Shown in pieces: positions 8,024-16,251 of a stretch of DNA of 64,000 bases. Every line of letters starts with the position of its first letter. Position 1 is the stretch's first letter. Under the pieces are notes generated by a model. It did no database searches. It was not told the DNA's origin and saw only the letters and a list, made by a program, of their open reading frames with translations. Origin of the DNA: an uncultured Desulfobacteraceae bacterium (lineage in GTDB: Bacteria > Desulfobacterota > Desulfobacteria > Desulfobacterales > UBA5852); assembly GCA_913060875.1 (NCBI GenBank), contig CAJXSL010000001.1, positions 826,464-890,463 of the forward strand. The letters are read 5' to 3'. A program made the position numbers and the translations under genes.

Positions 8024-11000
8024 CGTTTCCTCCACACAGTTCTATGAATCTATACAGGCCGGGGACCTCTTCCCTTCCTGACGCTGAGGTAAACATGGCT
8101 CTGTCGCCAACCGCCACAAGGAGCCGCTTCTGGCGGCTCATGGCGACACAAAGGCGGTTGGGTAGCCTAAGGTGGCCGAATTTTCGTATGATATCCAGTT
8201 CTGTATCCGTTTTGAAATCGTTTGCGCGCGTCACTGAGAGGAACACCACATCGAACTCCTTGCCCTGGAAAGCATCCACGGTACCGACCCGGAGACGTTC
8301 CTCTCTTCCGCCGTCCTCCCGAACGAGCGTGCGAAAACGTGGTAGAATGTCGAGAGCTTCTGTGTCCGGGTTTATACCGGCGATTCCTTTATCCTCAAGG
8401 GCCTTGAGCAGGCAGTCCACCTGGGCGCGATAAAAGGTGATGACGCCGATGCTCAGACCGGTGTCGAGACCATTTAGGAGGCGGTGGACCTCTCCGGCAA
8501 TCCAACGTGCCTCGGCAGGGCGCGACTTGCTTCGCCCGGAGTGTTCCCTGCCCTTGTTGAGGGGAATATCCTTCCAAGCGGCGCACACAGGATGGTTCCC
8601 GCGGAGATAGCCGGGGAGTTGGTGCCGAAATTCCTCAGCAGGACGGGGTGATTTAAAACCGCCTTCGTCTCGATAGAAGACATCACTGACGAACTGGCCA
8701 AGGGTGGGATGCATCCGGAACTGGCTGTCGAGGGTAATTACGCGGGGAATGCCGTCCCTATTTTCCTGTCCCTGCAGCTCATCAAAGAGCTTCTGAAAAA
8801 GACTCTCGCGCATGGCCTTTCGTGAAGCGGCATCTGCGCTTTGTGAGAGAACCCGCTCCACGTCAGGCTCAAGAAGGTGCGGTAACTGGCGCTGGTCACC
8901 CACGAGGATGATGCGGCGACCGGCCAGGGACATGGGGATGAAAAGATCCAAGGGGTTGGCACGGGCGGCCTCGTCGACAATTATGTTGTCAAATTCCGTG
9001 CTGCCGATCTCACCTCCTTTGGCATCAATCATGTGATATCCTACTGACTGCTGGCAGGTGGACGCATAGACTGCGGCATACTGTTTGAGCATCCGTGCCG
9101 TACCGACAGGGTCATTGGAGAGGGCTTCGGCGTACTCGGCAAGTACGTCGGGCACGCTGCCGAAACTGCCTTGAAGGCGTGTATGGAGGGCCTCGACGGC
9201 AGCGTTCAGGGCCGAGAGCGTGTCCGGATCGGTTCGGCGTCTTTCACCGGGGACCTCTGCTGGAATCAAGCGGTCGAGCAGAACCGCTTTCATACGCTCG
9301 AGATCCTCAAGGCGATCGAAGGATCCACCTGGAGAGACATCGGCGGCAGCCTCGAGCAGGTTGCGGTCCTCATCTGAGAGAAGAGGGGTGAGTCGACGAA
9401 GTGCCTGATGCGCTTTGCGCGGACCGTCATCGGCGAATGCTGTCTGGGTTGTACGGAGGCCTTTGGCGCACTTGAGCATCAGTTCGTGGTCCAAGCTGTC
9501 GCCATTGTGTGGAACGGCCCCTGCTGGCCGTCGAAGTGCTCTGAGGCGTTCCCATAGGGGGGTCGGAAGTGTCCCGACCGGCAAATCGACAAGGTCATTC
9601 ACAAGCGCGCGTGCCTCTTCCTCAGAGTATATGCCGGCGGCGTATCCGGCGACTCTATCCCGGTACTTGCGATATTCGCGCAGCGGCCGTTCTTCCGGCA
9701 TCTCCGAAAGCTTGGCTTGAATGTACTCGCGGGTGTCAAGGGCCCAGCGTTGGAGACGGTCTTCGGTAGTTGTTGTGCCCCGGCGCCCTCCGAAGCGCAT
9801 GGGAGGGAGGCCGTAAACGCGGGTTTTGTCCGCCGCGTTGTCTACGGCGTCATGTTGAAAGCTGGTGAGCAGCGTTCGCCCCCCGACACCTGGGTTGTCG
9901 GAAGCAAGATCAGCGAGTCCCGCCTGGATGGCCGTGATCACCTTTGTCTTGCCGGTTCCAGGTGGACCCTGGATTACTGCAATATCAGGGGTGTTCAGGG
10001 CGATATGGATCGCTTGACGCTGAGCGGGTGTGGGTTCGTGATCGAAAATTGACCGAATTTTGGGGGTAAAGGCGGGAACCTTGGCTCTGCGCTGAGCCGG
10101 CGCCGGACGGCCCTCTATGATAAGCCCCAACTGAGGAAGCCGGGCGTCCGCGGACTGGATACGTTTGACGGCGTTTTCACGACGGGACAAGCGTGACCTG
10201 TCCCCGTGCAAAGCGCTAAACAGCACCCCCCTTTTAGGAGGGAGGATATCGCTGTCATCGTCCAACGGACGGAGGAGGAGTTCCCGGTTTTCAAAGTGTA
10301 TATCCTCAAGGGTTCCAACCGCTGTACGAAACCGTATCGGGTTTTCGGACGCTTCTGACGGAGCGCTTTCCCCTATCAATTCTGGGGGTGGATTTCTCTC
10401 CGCCTCCAGTGTCAAGTTTTCCCAGTCTCCGAGTTTAGAGCGGAATTCTTGGAGCGCCTTGAGATGGGGTACGGTAAAACGCCACAGGCCGTTAGGGCGA
10501 ATCTCGAATGTTTGGTAGGTAAGCCATCCCAGTTCCCTGGCGCGGCGGACGATGCTGTCACGCTCAAGATCCTGGTATTTCATCCAGAGGGCTAAATAGC
10601 TGTTGGTTTCTTTTACGATTTGTGTGATCTGGGCACTGATGGTGCGACGCATCTTGCCGGCAACTGTGGCATCCTCGAACTTCATGTCCGCTTCCATGAG
10701 AAACTCGGGCGGGTGGAATCCTTGCGCTTTGCCGTTAAGCCTGCCCACTCCCTCAACCCTTAGAGTGTCTTCTCGGGGCACAATATCGACCCTAACGCGA
10801 TTACCGAGCAGACGGAATCGACTGTCGGTGCCAGGCGAACCTGTAGCGATGGCCCGTGGAAAAGTGTCTTTTGTTGATGGGGGCAGGAAAACCTTTTCAG
10901 ACAACCATCGGCAGGCTTCTGTTGTGTCCATTTTTCGGTTTGCAAGCTTGCATACGCGTTCGACGGCCAATTCGTCGACCCCAAACGAAACGGTTTCCGG

Positions 11001-11306
11001 CCAAAAGGGGCCGACGCGGAACTCGTGAATGTTAATGGCCACAACGCTGCCATTGATGGCGGCAATCCAGCAAAGTCGTGGCGGGTCGGTCCGCCGGAGG
11101 AATGAGAGCCTCCGACGTGCTTGGTCGCCTTCAGGGTATATGGCGAGACCCTTGTCCTGACCGACGAACAACAGCGTCTCATCCGTGGTCTCGGGAAAAA
11201 CGAGGCGAACTTCCTTTTCCACATCGGCGGATTTGAGCAGCATGTTTGACTCAATGGTGATTTTGATTGTCGTCGGATTACCATGCTGGAGACGGGAAAT
11301 CTTCAT
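8007..11306 (-). CDS. UPF1/DNA2-like superfamily 1 helicase
   Basis: This 1099-aa protein has all main SF1 helicase motifs in its C-terminal two thirds: QGPPGTGKTKV (Walker A, about residue 447), IIVDEAARANP (motif II, about 775), VGDQRQLPHLL (motif III), DSQFRMHP (motif IV), VGTVDAFQGKE (motif V) and VAMSRQKRL (motif VI, about 1055). The order and wording fit the UPF1/DNA2/NAM7 group, which unwinds RNA or DNA 5' to 3'. The first 400 residues are unassigned. I see no added nuclease domain. The ATG at 11306 overlaps the kinase stop as ATGA and has AAAGGAG 7 bases before it, so the longer frame to 11381 is rejected. An SF1 helicase of this type is a known CoCoNuT component (CnuH). Confidence 0.88.
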   Translation of the reverse strand: MKISRLQHGNPTTIKITIESNMLLKSADVEKEVRLVFPETTDETLLFVGQDKGLAIYPEGDQARRRLSFLRRTDPPRLCWIAAINGSVVAINIHEFRVGPFWPETVSFGVDELAVERVCKLANRKMDTTEACRWLSEKVFLPPSTKDTFPRAIATGSPGTDSRFRLLGNRVRVDIVPREDTLRVEGVGRLNGKAQGFHPPEFLMEADMKFEDATVAGKMRRTISAQITQIVKETNSYLALWMKYQDLERDSIVRRARELGWLTYQTFEIRPNGLWRFTVPHLKALQEFRSKLGDWENLTLEAERNPPPELIGESAPSEASENPIRFRTAVGTLEDIHFENRELLLRPLDDDSDILPPKRGVLFSALHGDRSRLSRRENAVKRIQSADARLPQLGLIIEGRPAPAQRRAKVPAFTPKIRSIFDHEPTPAQRQAIHIALNTPDIAVIQGPPGTGKTKVITAIQAGLADLASDNPGVGGRTLLTSFQHDAVDNAADKTRVYGLPPMRFGGRRGTTTTEDRLQRWALDTREYIQAKLSEMPEERPLREYRKYRDRVAGYAAGIYSEEEARALVNDLVDLPVGTLPTPLWERLRALRRPAGAVPHNGDSLDHELMLKCAKGLRTTQTAFADDGPRKAHQALRRLTPLLSDEDRNLLEAAADVSPGGSFDRLEDLERMKAVLLDRLIPAEVPGERRRTDPDTLSALNAAVEALHTRLQGSFGSVPDVLAEYAEALSNDPVGTARMLKQYAAVYASTCQQSVGYHMIDAKGGEIGSTEFDNIIVDEAARANPLDLFIPMSLAGRRIILVGDQRQLPHLLEPDVERVLSQSADAASRKAMRESLFQKLFDELQGQENRDGIPRVITLDSQFRMHPTLGQFVSDVFYRDEGGFKSPRPAEEFRHQLPGYLRGNHPVCAAWKDIPLNKGREHSGRSKSRPAEARWIAGEVHRLLNGLDTGLSIGVITFYRAQVDCLLKALEDKGIAGINPDTEALDILPRFRTLVREDGGREERLRVGTVDAFQGKEFDVVFLSVTRANDFKTDTELDIIRKFGHLRLPNRLCVAMSRQKRLLVAVGDRAMFTSASGREEVPGLYRFIELCGGNDGLYT

Positions 11307-12697
11307 GATGCCGCTCCTTTGTAAAGCGTGAAGGTGGCCACGCGGTGGATGTCCAAGGGGGTTTCGGGTACGAGCCACCACCAGGATTTGCCTTTTTGAA
11401 GGGCGACGCGTTCTGTACGTCCGTCGAGCGGAACAGATTTGCCATCCCGGCGGTGGGCCAGACGCGTTGCAGAGGCTTCAGTCCCCTTGAGGACAAGAGT
11501 GTGGCCTTTCAGGCAGGCACTGATCCTGATCGTATCCGAGCAAGTTCCCTTCAGATGTCGATCAGCGAGCTTGGTCCAACGATCGTGCTGGACCATTGTT
11601 CGTGCTACCGCGGAAGGCTTGCCGGGCTGGTTGCAGACGACCTGGTAAGGGGTTCTGGAGTCGTCAGTCAGTGAAGTGTCCCGATGGTAAAAGGTGATGA
11701 TTGCAAATGAGGGGCGCGGTTCGTCGCACCAGGGGCACTTGGCACAGGTAAAGTAATAGCTGCTGTTGCATGCTGGGCAGACCAGGGTTTGATCTGCGGC
11801 CTGGTGAAGACTATCGGCCCATGCGCCGGCCGAGGGGCGGTTTTGCCTTTCCAGACGGCTATCTGCGAAGCATCTCCCAGCATAGCTTTGAAGCGGTGGG
11901 GTTAAAACCATCTCCATTGGAAGGCCGTGTATTGGTGCGTTGCTGTTGTCGTTTGTGTCGCCGATCCAGGGCAGTTCCCCGCGAAAGGCCTTTTCCTCGT
12001 TTTCCGGTTCGCTGTTGTGAACCAACTCCCCGATAAATGGATGGGTTACGCAAAGGGTTTCGAAAACGATGGTGGCAAGAGACCATGCGTCGGTTAGGGA
12101 GTCGGCACCCGGGTGACCGCGGAACAGTTCGGGCGCGGCATAGCCTGGCGTGTAGACGGCCCGGGGGCTGACCCCTTGGTAAACGTTGTCGCAATCGATG
12201 AGCCAAACCTCATTGGATTCCTGGGTTTCGGACATAAAGATGTTCCCCGGGGAGGCATCCCCGTATGTGAGGCCGGCGGCGTGGAGGTCCCGGAAAAGTT
12301 CCGCTGTACGGGCAAGGAGTCTAAGGCGACGTTTCAGGCTGCCCGTTTTCAAGTACCAGGAGGAGAAGTCTCCCTCCAGATCCCTAGGGACGTTCACCAG
12401 TGTTTTCAATGGAACCATCCCGGTCATCAGCTCCATCACATATCCCACAAAGGGTTCGGCCAGAGCTCGCAGGGGGCGGGCCACCTTGAGTCGCTGAAGA
12501 GGCAGTCGGCGAAGGCGCGCGATATTTTCACGGACTCGTTCGCGGGCGGAAGGTTGGCGGACTCCCAAAAGTTTTACAGCCAGATCCTTGCCGCGGACGG
12601 CGTAGACGGCGCCTTGACCGCCTTGGCCCAGGAGGCGGTCGAGGGGGTAGTGAACACCGTCGACATCCACGACTGCATCAGGGGAGTTGATAGTCAT
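11303..12697 (-). CDS. TerY-P-type Ser/Thr kinase with C-terminal zinc ribbon
   Basis: This 464-aa protein is a eukaryotic-like kinase. The Gly loop is GQGGQGAVYAV (about residues 24-34), followed by the lysine motif LAVKLL. The catalytic loop is YGDASPGNIF near residue 146 and the metal-binding motif is LIDCDN near 167, the divergent form of HRD/DFG typical of kinases in TerY-P triads. A zinc ribbon (CPAC, then CAKCPWC) follows at about 305-322, also typical of those kinases. It overlaps the PP2C gene as ATGA and has an AAGGAGG site. It probably phosphorylates components of the complex, with the PP2C protein reversing this. The substrate is not known. Confidence 0.88.
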   Translation of the reverse strand: MTINSPDAVVDVDGVHYPLDRLLGQGGQGAVYAVRGKDLAVKLLGVRQPSARERVRENIARLRRLPLQRLKVARPLRALAEPFVGYVMELMTGMVPLKTLVNVPRDLEGDFSSWYLKTGSLKRRLRLLARTAELFRDLHAAGLTYGDASPGNIFMSETQESNEVWLIDCDNVYQGVSPRAVYTPGYAAPELFRGHPGADSLTDAWSLATIVFETLCVTHPFIGELVHNSEPENEEKAFRGELPWIGDTNDNSNAPIHGLPMEMVLTPPLQSYAGRCFADSRLERQNRPSAGAWADSLHQAADQTLVCPACNSSYYFTCAKCPWCDEPRPSFAIITFYHRDTSLTDDSRTPYQVVCNQPGKPSAVARTMVQHDRWTKLADRHLKGTCSDTIRISACLKGHTLVLKGTEASATRLAHRRDGKSVPLDGRTERVALQKGKSWWWLVPETPLDIHRVATFTLYKGAAS

Positions 12698-13404
12698 TTA
12701 TTCCTCCTTGAGAACTGCAAAACAGCGATGGTTTTATCGTCTATATGCCGCGGGGTTGGCCAGCGGCGCAGTGCGGTGGCCAGTGCCCGCCACCGACGCT
12801 GCGGGGCTTGCAGCCCGATATCCTTTTCCAGCCAGTTGACGAAGTCCTCAAATCGCTCCGGCAAGAGGTCGTCGGCTACACCGTCGGTGCTCAGCACGAC
12901 TGCTCGAATGTCTGTGTTTAAGGGGGCTGTGGACCAGGCGGTGATATTTCTGGAGACCCCCAACCCTTCGGTCTGGTTGCTAAAATGGTTTGGGTCGCGA
13001 TTTTGGAGCGAACGAACGCCTGTGTCGTTGCGGATGAGGACAAGACCATCGCCAAGCTGCCCCACAATCCCCATGCCGTTTTGATCTGCAGCGGCAAACA
13101 AGCAGGTGCAAGCGCATTCCGCGGGGGGTAGGGGGGCGACCCGAGCCCGCCAGAATAGATGGATCATCGAGACAAGAATCTCTGGCGGCGCCGCAGGATT
13201 GCGCCGCCACTGCCTCAGGGCGTCGACAGTGGCCCGGCAGGCAGCCATTGCCCCTTCGCGGGCAAAGGGACGGGAGCCCATCCCATCGCTCACCACGACC
13301 ACCCTCATGTTACCGACGTGGGCGTGAAGCCAGGCGTCCTGGTTGGGTAGGCCCTCAGCCTTGTGGGCGGGGCCCTGTACCGAGGTTCCGAAAACGTTCA
13401 TCAT
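12694..13404 (-). CDS. PP2C-family protein phosphatase
   Basis: This 236-aa, metal-dependent Ser/Thr phosphatase of the PPM/PP2C fold carries the metal-binding motifs VVVSDGMGSRP, VGQLGDGLVLI and VLSTDGVADDL in the right order, and its length suits a single domain. There is no membrane segment. It sits between the vWA and kinase genes, as in TerY-P triads, and its stop codon overlaps the kinase start, so the kinase and its likely antagonist are made together. Two ATG codons in a row occur at the 5' end, and either could start the protein (13404 or 13401). Confidence 0.88.
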   Translation of the reverse strand: MMNVFGTSVQGPAHKAEGLPNQDAWLHAHVGNMRVVVVSDGMGSRPFAREGAMAACRATVDALRQWRRNPAAPPEILVSMIHLFWRARVAPLPPAECACTCLFAAADQNGMGIVGQLGDGLVLIRNDTGVRSLQNRDPNHFSNQTEGLGVSRNITAWSTAPLNTDIRAVVLSTDGVADDLLPERFEDFVNWLEKDIGLQAPQRRWRALATALRRWPTPRHIDDKTIAVLQFSRRNK

Positions 13405-13412
13405 CGCCTCGG

Positions 13413-14087
13413 TTACAGCAGTTCCATTCCATCAAGGTCGGACAGTAAGAAATCGTTCGCCATCGTAGCATTAGGATTCATGCTGCGGGAACGTGAGCAC
13501 ATGCTCATCGTTACTGCTTTGAAGAACATCTTGATCTGACGAGCGTCAGAGGCGCCGTAGACACGGCCTTCGGGATTGTCCAGAAATCGTCTAAGCACAT
13601 CAGCATCGGCATCTTCTCCGATACCCAAAGCAAATCGCTGGGCTTTGAGGGCACGTTCGGATTTTAATAACCGATCGAGGGCTGGTTCCCACATGTCGTT
13701 GGGTTGACCGTCGGAAACCAGGACGATAGCGGGAGTATAAGCGCGTCCGGATATTTTATCATGGTCCTCAATAAGTTCCCTTACCAGATCGAAGGCGCCG
13801 CCCATGGGGGTCATGCCGTTGGCAGAAAGCGGCTGAAAATCCAGTTTCGAAGCTGAAATTGGATCTTGGTGAATCTGGGCCGCGCTGCCGAATGTGATGA
13901 TACCTACGTGGATTTCGGCCTTGCCCTCGTCCTCTTCGGCAAAAGTGTCAATCATGTCAGCCAGTGCAGTGTTCAGGGCTTCGATTTTTCCGTCAACGCT
14001 CATGCTGCCGCTGGTATCGGCGAGAATGAGAACCGGGAGGGGACGAGCCATTGCGGCAGTGAAAGATTTCAATGTGCGAGTGGTCAT
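13413..14087 (-). CDS. TerY-like von Willebrand factor A protein
   Basis: This 224-aa vWA protein has an intact MIDAS: DTSGSMS near residue 24, a central Thr-Pro segment (NGMTPMGGAF), and VLVSDGQPND. TerY-type vWA proteins are thought to act as metal-dependent adaptors in kinase/phosphatase triads. The ATG at 14087 is preferred. An in-frame TTG at 14117 directly after the DUF4258 stop would add ten residues with no family support. It is followed after 8 bases by the PP2C gene. The exact partner bound by the MIDAS is unknown. Confidence 0.88.
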   Translation of the reverse strand: MTTRTLKSFTAAMARPLPVLILADTSGSMSVDGKIEALNTALADMIDTFAEEDEGKAEIHVGIITFGSAAQIHQDPISASKLDFQPLSANGMTPMGGAFDLVRELIEDHDKISGRAYTPAIVLVSDGQPNDMWEPALDRLLKSERALKAQRFALGIGEDADADVLRRFLDNPEGRVYGASDARQIKMFFKAVTMSMCSRSRSMNPNATMANDFLLSDLDGMELL

Positions 14088-14118
14088 TGGCCTTTTCCCT
14101 TTAATCGAATAGTTCAAG

Positions 14119-14436
14119 TTATACCCGCCGGGACCGGCGGGAGCATTTTTCGCGAATGTTGAGGTTCTGATTGCGATAGACCGTCATCACGACGCCTTCT
14201 GGACTGCAGATCACATGGACGCCTTCATAGTCCCGGAGGTCAACGCCGCGTTTTTCGGCTTGGCGGACCTCTTTTTTCCCGATGACGTGTACCTTGGCTT
14301 TTCTTACTCGGCACTTCCGACCGTATGCCATTACTGCCTGAATGTCGGGTATGGCGATCCCTCTTTGGGCCATCCGGCGTAGGGAGTGGTTAGTAAGAGA
14401 GGGCAGTTTATACTGTTTGGGCAAAGAGCTTATCAT
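14119..14436 (-). CDS. DUF4258 family small basic protein, first gene of the conflict operon
   Basis: This 105-aa basic protein has the DUF4258 layout: an N-terminal LTNHSLRRMAQRGI helix, a core KVHVIGKKEVR, and a final GVHVICSPEGVVMTVYRN strand pair. DUF4258 proteins are small and partly resemble BrnT/RelE-type toxins, but activity here is unproven. The ATG at 14436 is chosen over the longer frame to 14568 because AAGGAGG lies 5 bases upstream and because the predicted sigma-54 transcription start (about 14457) lies inside the longer frame. It leads the operon, so it is the first product made on induction. Confidence 0.75.
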   Translation of the reverse strand: MISSLPKQYKLPSLTNHSLRRMAQRGIAIPDIQAVMAYGRKCRVRKAKVHVIGKKEVRQAEKRGVDLRDYEGVHVICSPEGVVMTVYRNQNLNIREKCSRRSRRV

Positions 14437-14468
14437 GGCTACCTCCTTGTGTTTGCCCAACAGTATTT

Positions 14469-14483
14469 GCATCTGGTATGCCA
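14469..14483 (-). promoter_or_regulatory. Sigma-54 (-24/-12) promoter of the conflict operon
   Basis: On the minus strand TGGCAT, ACCAG, ATGCA is read. The GG at -24 (14482-14481) and the GC at -12 (14470-14469) have exactly the consensus spacing. The predicted start is near 14457, about 20 bases before the DUF4258 ATG with its strong ribosome site. The sequence above it is AT-rich, which would suit IHF bending. The activator is probably the RtcR-like protein encoded at the end of the operon. Confidence 0.72.
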
Positions 14484-14880
14484 AAAGGGGTGGTTGGATT
14501 TTAAGTGCTTGAATTATAATTAAATTATTGATTTGCGATGTTTTATGGTTTGATGGTGGTGAAAACATTTATTTTCTGTATGCGAACAAAAAAGTTCTGA
14601 TCAAAATTTAATTTTAGCTGTTTCCCAAAAAAATATTCAATTGGTCTAAAGTCCATGCGCACAGATTTTTATTGGCCTGCGCTCCTATGGAGAGTAGCCG
14701 ACATTTGAAAAGCTCATATTTAGGTACCGAAAAGGTAGATATGAGCATTAGCTCTATTCTACCGTTTTTTGGTAGAAACTCAACTTTTGAATACAGCGTA
14801 CGTGAAAAAGACTTGGCCATCGAGGAAATGCGGAAAAGGTTGAATCGCTGCCGGGCGCAGGAAGAGGTGGGCATGTTCGG
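14484..14880. other. AT-rich intergenic region upstream of the conflict operon
   Basis: The region holds no gene I can support. Bases 14500-14640 are very AT-rich and would contain any enhancer sites of the sigma-54 promoter, but I see no clear inverted repeat. Short frames on either strand (for example 14672-14884) match nothing I recognise. Confidence 0.5.
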
Positions 14881-14909
14881 TTGACAATCAATATCTTTAA
14901 TTGAATAAA
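14881..14909 (+). promoter_or_regulatory. Possible sigma-70 promoter upstream of the nucleotidyltransferase remnant
   Basis: TTGACA at 14881-14886 is followed after 17 bases by AATAAA, a weak -10 match. It could drive the pseudogene and the intact gene at 15105. It is a single candidate with a poor -10 box. Confidence 0.35.
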
Positions 14910-14962
14910 TAGATACAAAAAATTGTTTGAATACATACAATAAATTGTACATATAGGTTCTT

Positions 14963-15112
14963 GTGGATTACAGACTAAATAAAAACAGGCTGCTTGATAT
15001 TCTTGGTGATTATAACTGATTCCTCAAGCGCAAGGTTCACCTGATCGCTTGCGGCGGTACGGCCATCAATTATTACATGGGTTTATTGAAAGAAAGGGGT
15101 CTCTATGGCTGA
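14963..15112 (+). pseudogene. Degraded nucleotidyltransferase (DUF6036-like) N-terminal remnant
   Basis: From a GTG at 14963 the frame reads DYRLNKNRLLDILGDYN, then a TGA at 15017-15019, then FLKRKVHLIACGGTAINYYM and a stop at 15110. The segment HLIACGGTA is the hallmark N-terminal motif of DUF6036/AbiEii-like nucleotidyltransferases, which normally continue for over 100 more residues with the metal-binding Asp residues. Here only the first 45 or so codons remain, with an internal stop, so it cannot be active. It runs straight into the gene at 15105, which is likely the old partner of the lost enzyme. Confidence 0.7.
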
Positions 15113-15776
15113 CCACAAGCTTTTGAGCAGTTTGTCGAAGCTCGGTTTCCCGATGTTCGAGCCCGCCGAACAACTGGATGTCAACGAGACCCTGGCCGAG
15201 GTCGTCAAAAGCGACGATACACGCCTATGGGAGGGCTTTCCGGTGCTGTTGGCCAACGCCGCGGATACCTATCAGTTTGCACCGGACCTGGTCGAGCAGC
15301 ACTTGGATAACCAATGGCAGAAACATCATTTCCGCCGCCTGATGCTCTTTTCCGGGGCCTTGTTCTCGCTTTATCACTTGTCATTCACTTGGTGGAACAC
15401 GCTTAAAAAAAGCTTTTCCGAACAGGAGAAGGATTTGGTTCGGACCTGGAAAATGGATTTGGTCCGAGACCATGCTGTCCAATGGGATGATGCCGTACTC
15501 GATTCAGAACGCGTCAAAGGGCTTTTCGAGCTCTATTTCGAGAAAAAGGCGGAAACGGACAAGCGACGCAAGGAAAAACATGCGGAATTCTCTCTGGAGT
15601 ACGCCTTGTCCCAGGTGTTTTCGCCCAAGCAGAAGGAGTTGTTCAGGAAGAAGCTGGGAGGTCTCCCCCTGACCAAGACCGAGAAAGAATATTATTCACG
15701 GACGGTCAAAAAGAAGGTGGTAGCCCTCGCTAATGACGGGCTGCACAGCCTGGCGAAAAAACTCTTGGAGCTTTGA
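15105..15776 (+). CDS. Hypothetical protein, probable partner of a lost nucleotidyltransferase
   Basis: This 223-aa soluble, charged, mostly helical protein has no signal peptide or membrane segment. I do not recognise a named domain. Distinct segments are DTRLWEGFPVLLANA near the N-terminus, a central LFSGALFSLYHLSF, and a C-terminal basic part (LTKTEKEYYSRTVKKKVVALAN) resembling the tail of some small regulators. AAAGGGG precedes the ATG. It follows directly on the nucleotidyltransferase remnant. In intact loci a two-gene arrangement of this kind would suit a toxin-antitoxin-like pair, but that is inference. The frame is open and its codon use matches nearby coding sequence, so it is probably still expressed. 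Confidence 0.7.
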   Translation: MADHKLLSSLSKLGFPMFEPAEQLDVNETLAEVVKSDDTRLWEGFPVLLANAADTYQFAPDLVEQHLDNQWQKHHFRRLMLFSGALFSLYHLSFTWWNTLKKSFSEQEKDLVRTWKMDLVRDHAVQWDDAVLDSERVKGLFELYFEKKAETDKRRKEKHAEFSLEYALSQVFSPKQKELFRKKLGGLPLTKTEKEYYSRTVKKKVVALANDGLHSLAKKLLEL

Positions 15777-15799
15777 TTGGTTTGCCCCCTGGCTTCCTT

Positions 15800-16110
15800 T
15801 TTTTGTGCCCTCCATCATCCTTGCCCTGATAACCGCAGGTGCCTGCACGGAACAGGGTAACTGATTTTTTCCGCCACAGATCGCCACAGATTCACACAGG
15901 TATAAACCACCCGGAGGAGCGGTCGCGCGCAACAGAATGCCCCGGCCGCCGGCCGGAAAAAAACTTGTCCTGTTTTTTTGAATTCAATCTGTGTTCATCC
16001 GTGTTCATCAGTGTCCCAATAGGTTTTCCGCCGTTATGCCGTCTCGCGAAGCGACTAACATTGGTAGTGCAAATCAGTGCATATCAGTGCAAATCTGTGG
16101 CTGCATATTG
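15800..16110. repeat. Intergenic repeat block (CACAGAT / ACACGGAT family)
   Basis: There are runs of short imperfect repeats such as CCACAGATCGCCACAGATT at 15875-15893, TGTGTTCATCCGTGTTCATC near 15990, and GTGCAAATCAGTGCATATCA near 16066. The piece CCGCCGTTATGCCGTCTCGC near 16030 is the reverse complement of part of the tandem units at 35.7-36.05 kb. A GC hairpin (CCGGCC and GGCCGG arms) lies near 15945-15960. No gene is supported here. Confidence 0.7.
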
Positions 16111-16251
16111 CCGTTAAAGCTTTTTTTGCGAGCTGAGCGGCTTTGCGTAAGGAATGCCGGCCTTGTCCCATAAATATGGAGAAAATATAAATTTAGGGGG
16201 CAATCGTTTAAATCCTCGAAAGTATCCTGTCGGCAACCGCACTACAGCGGT

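Noticed and set aside
14672-14884. 70-codon forward frame between the conflict operon and the nucleotidyltransferase remnant
   Set aside because: No family match and no ribosome site; composition follows the AT-rich gap.
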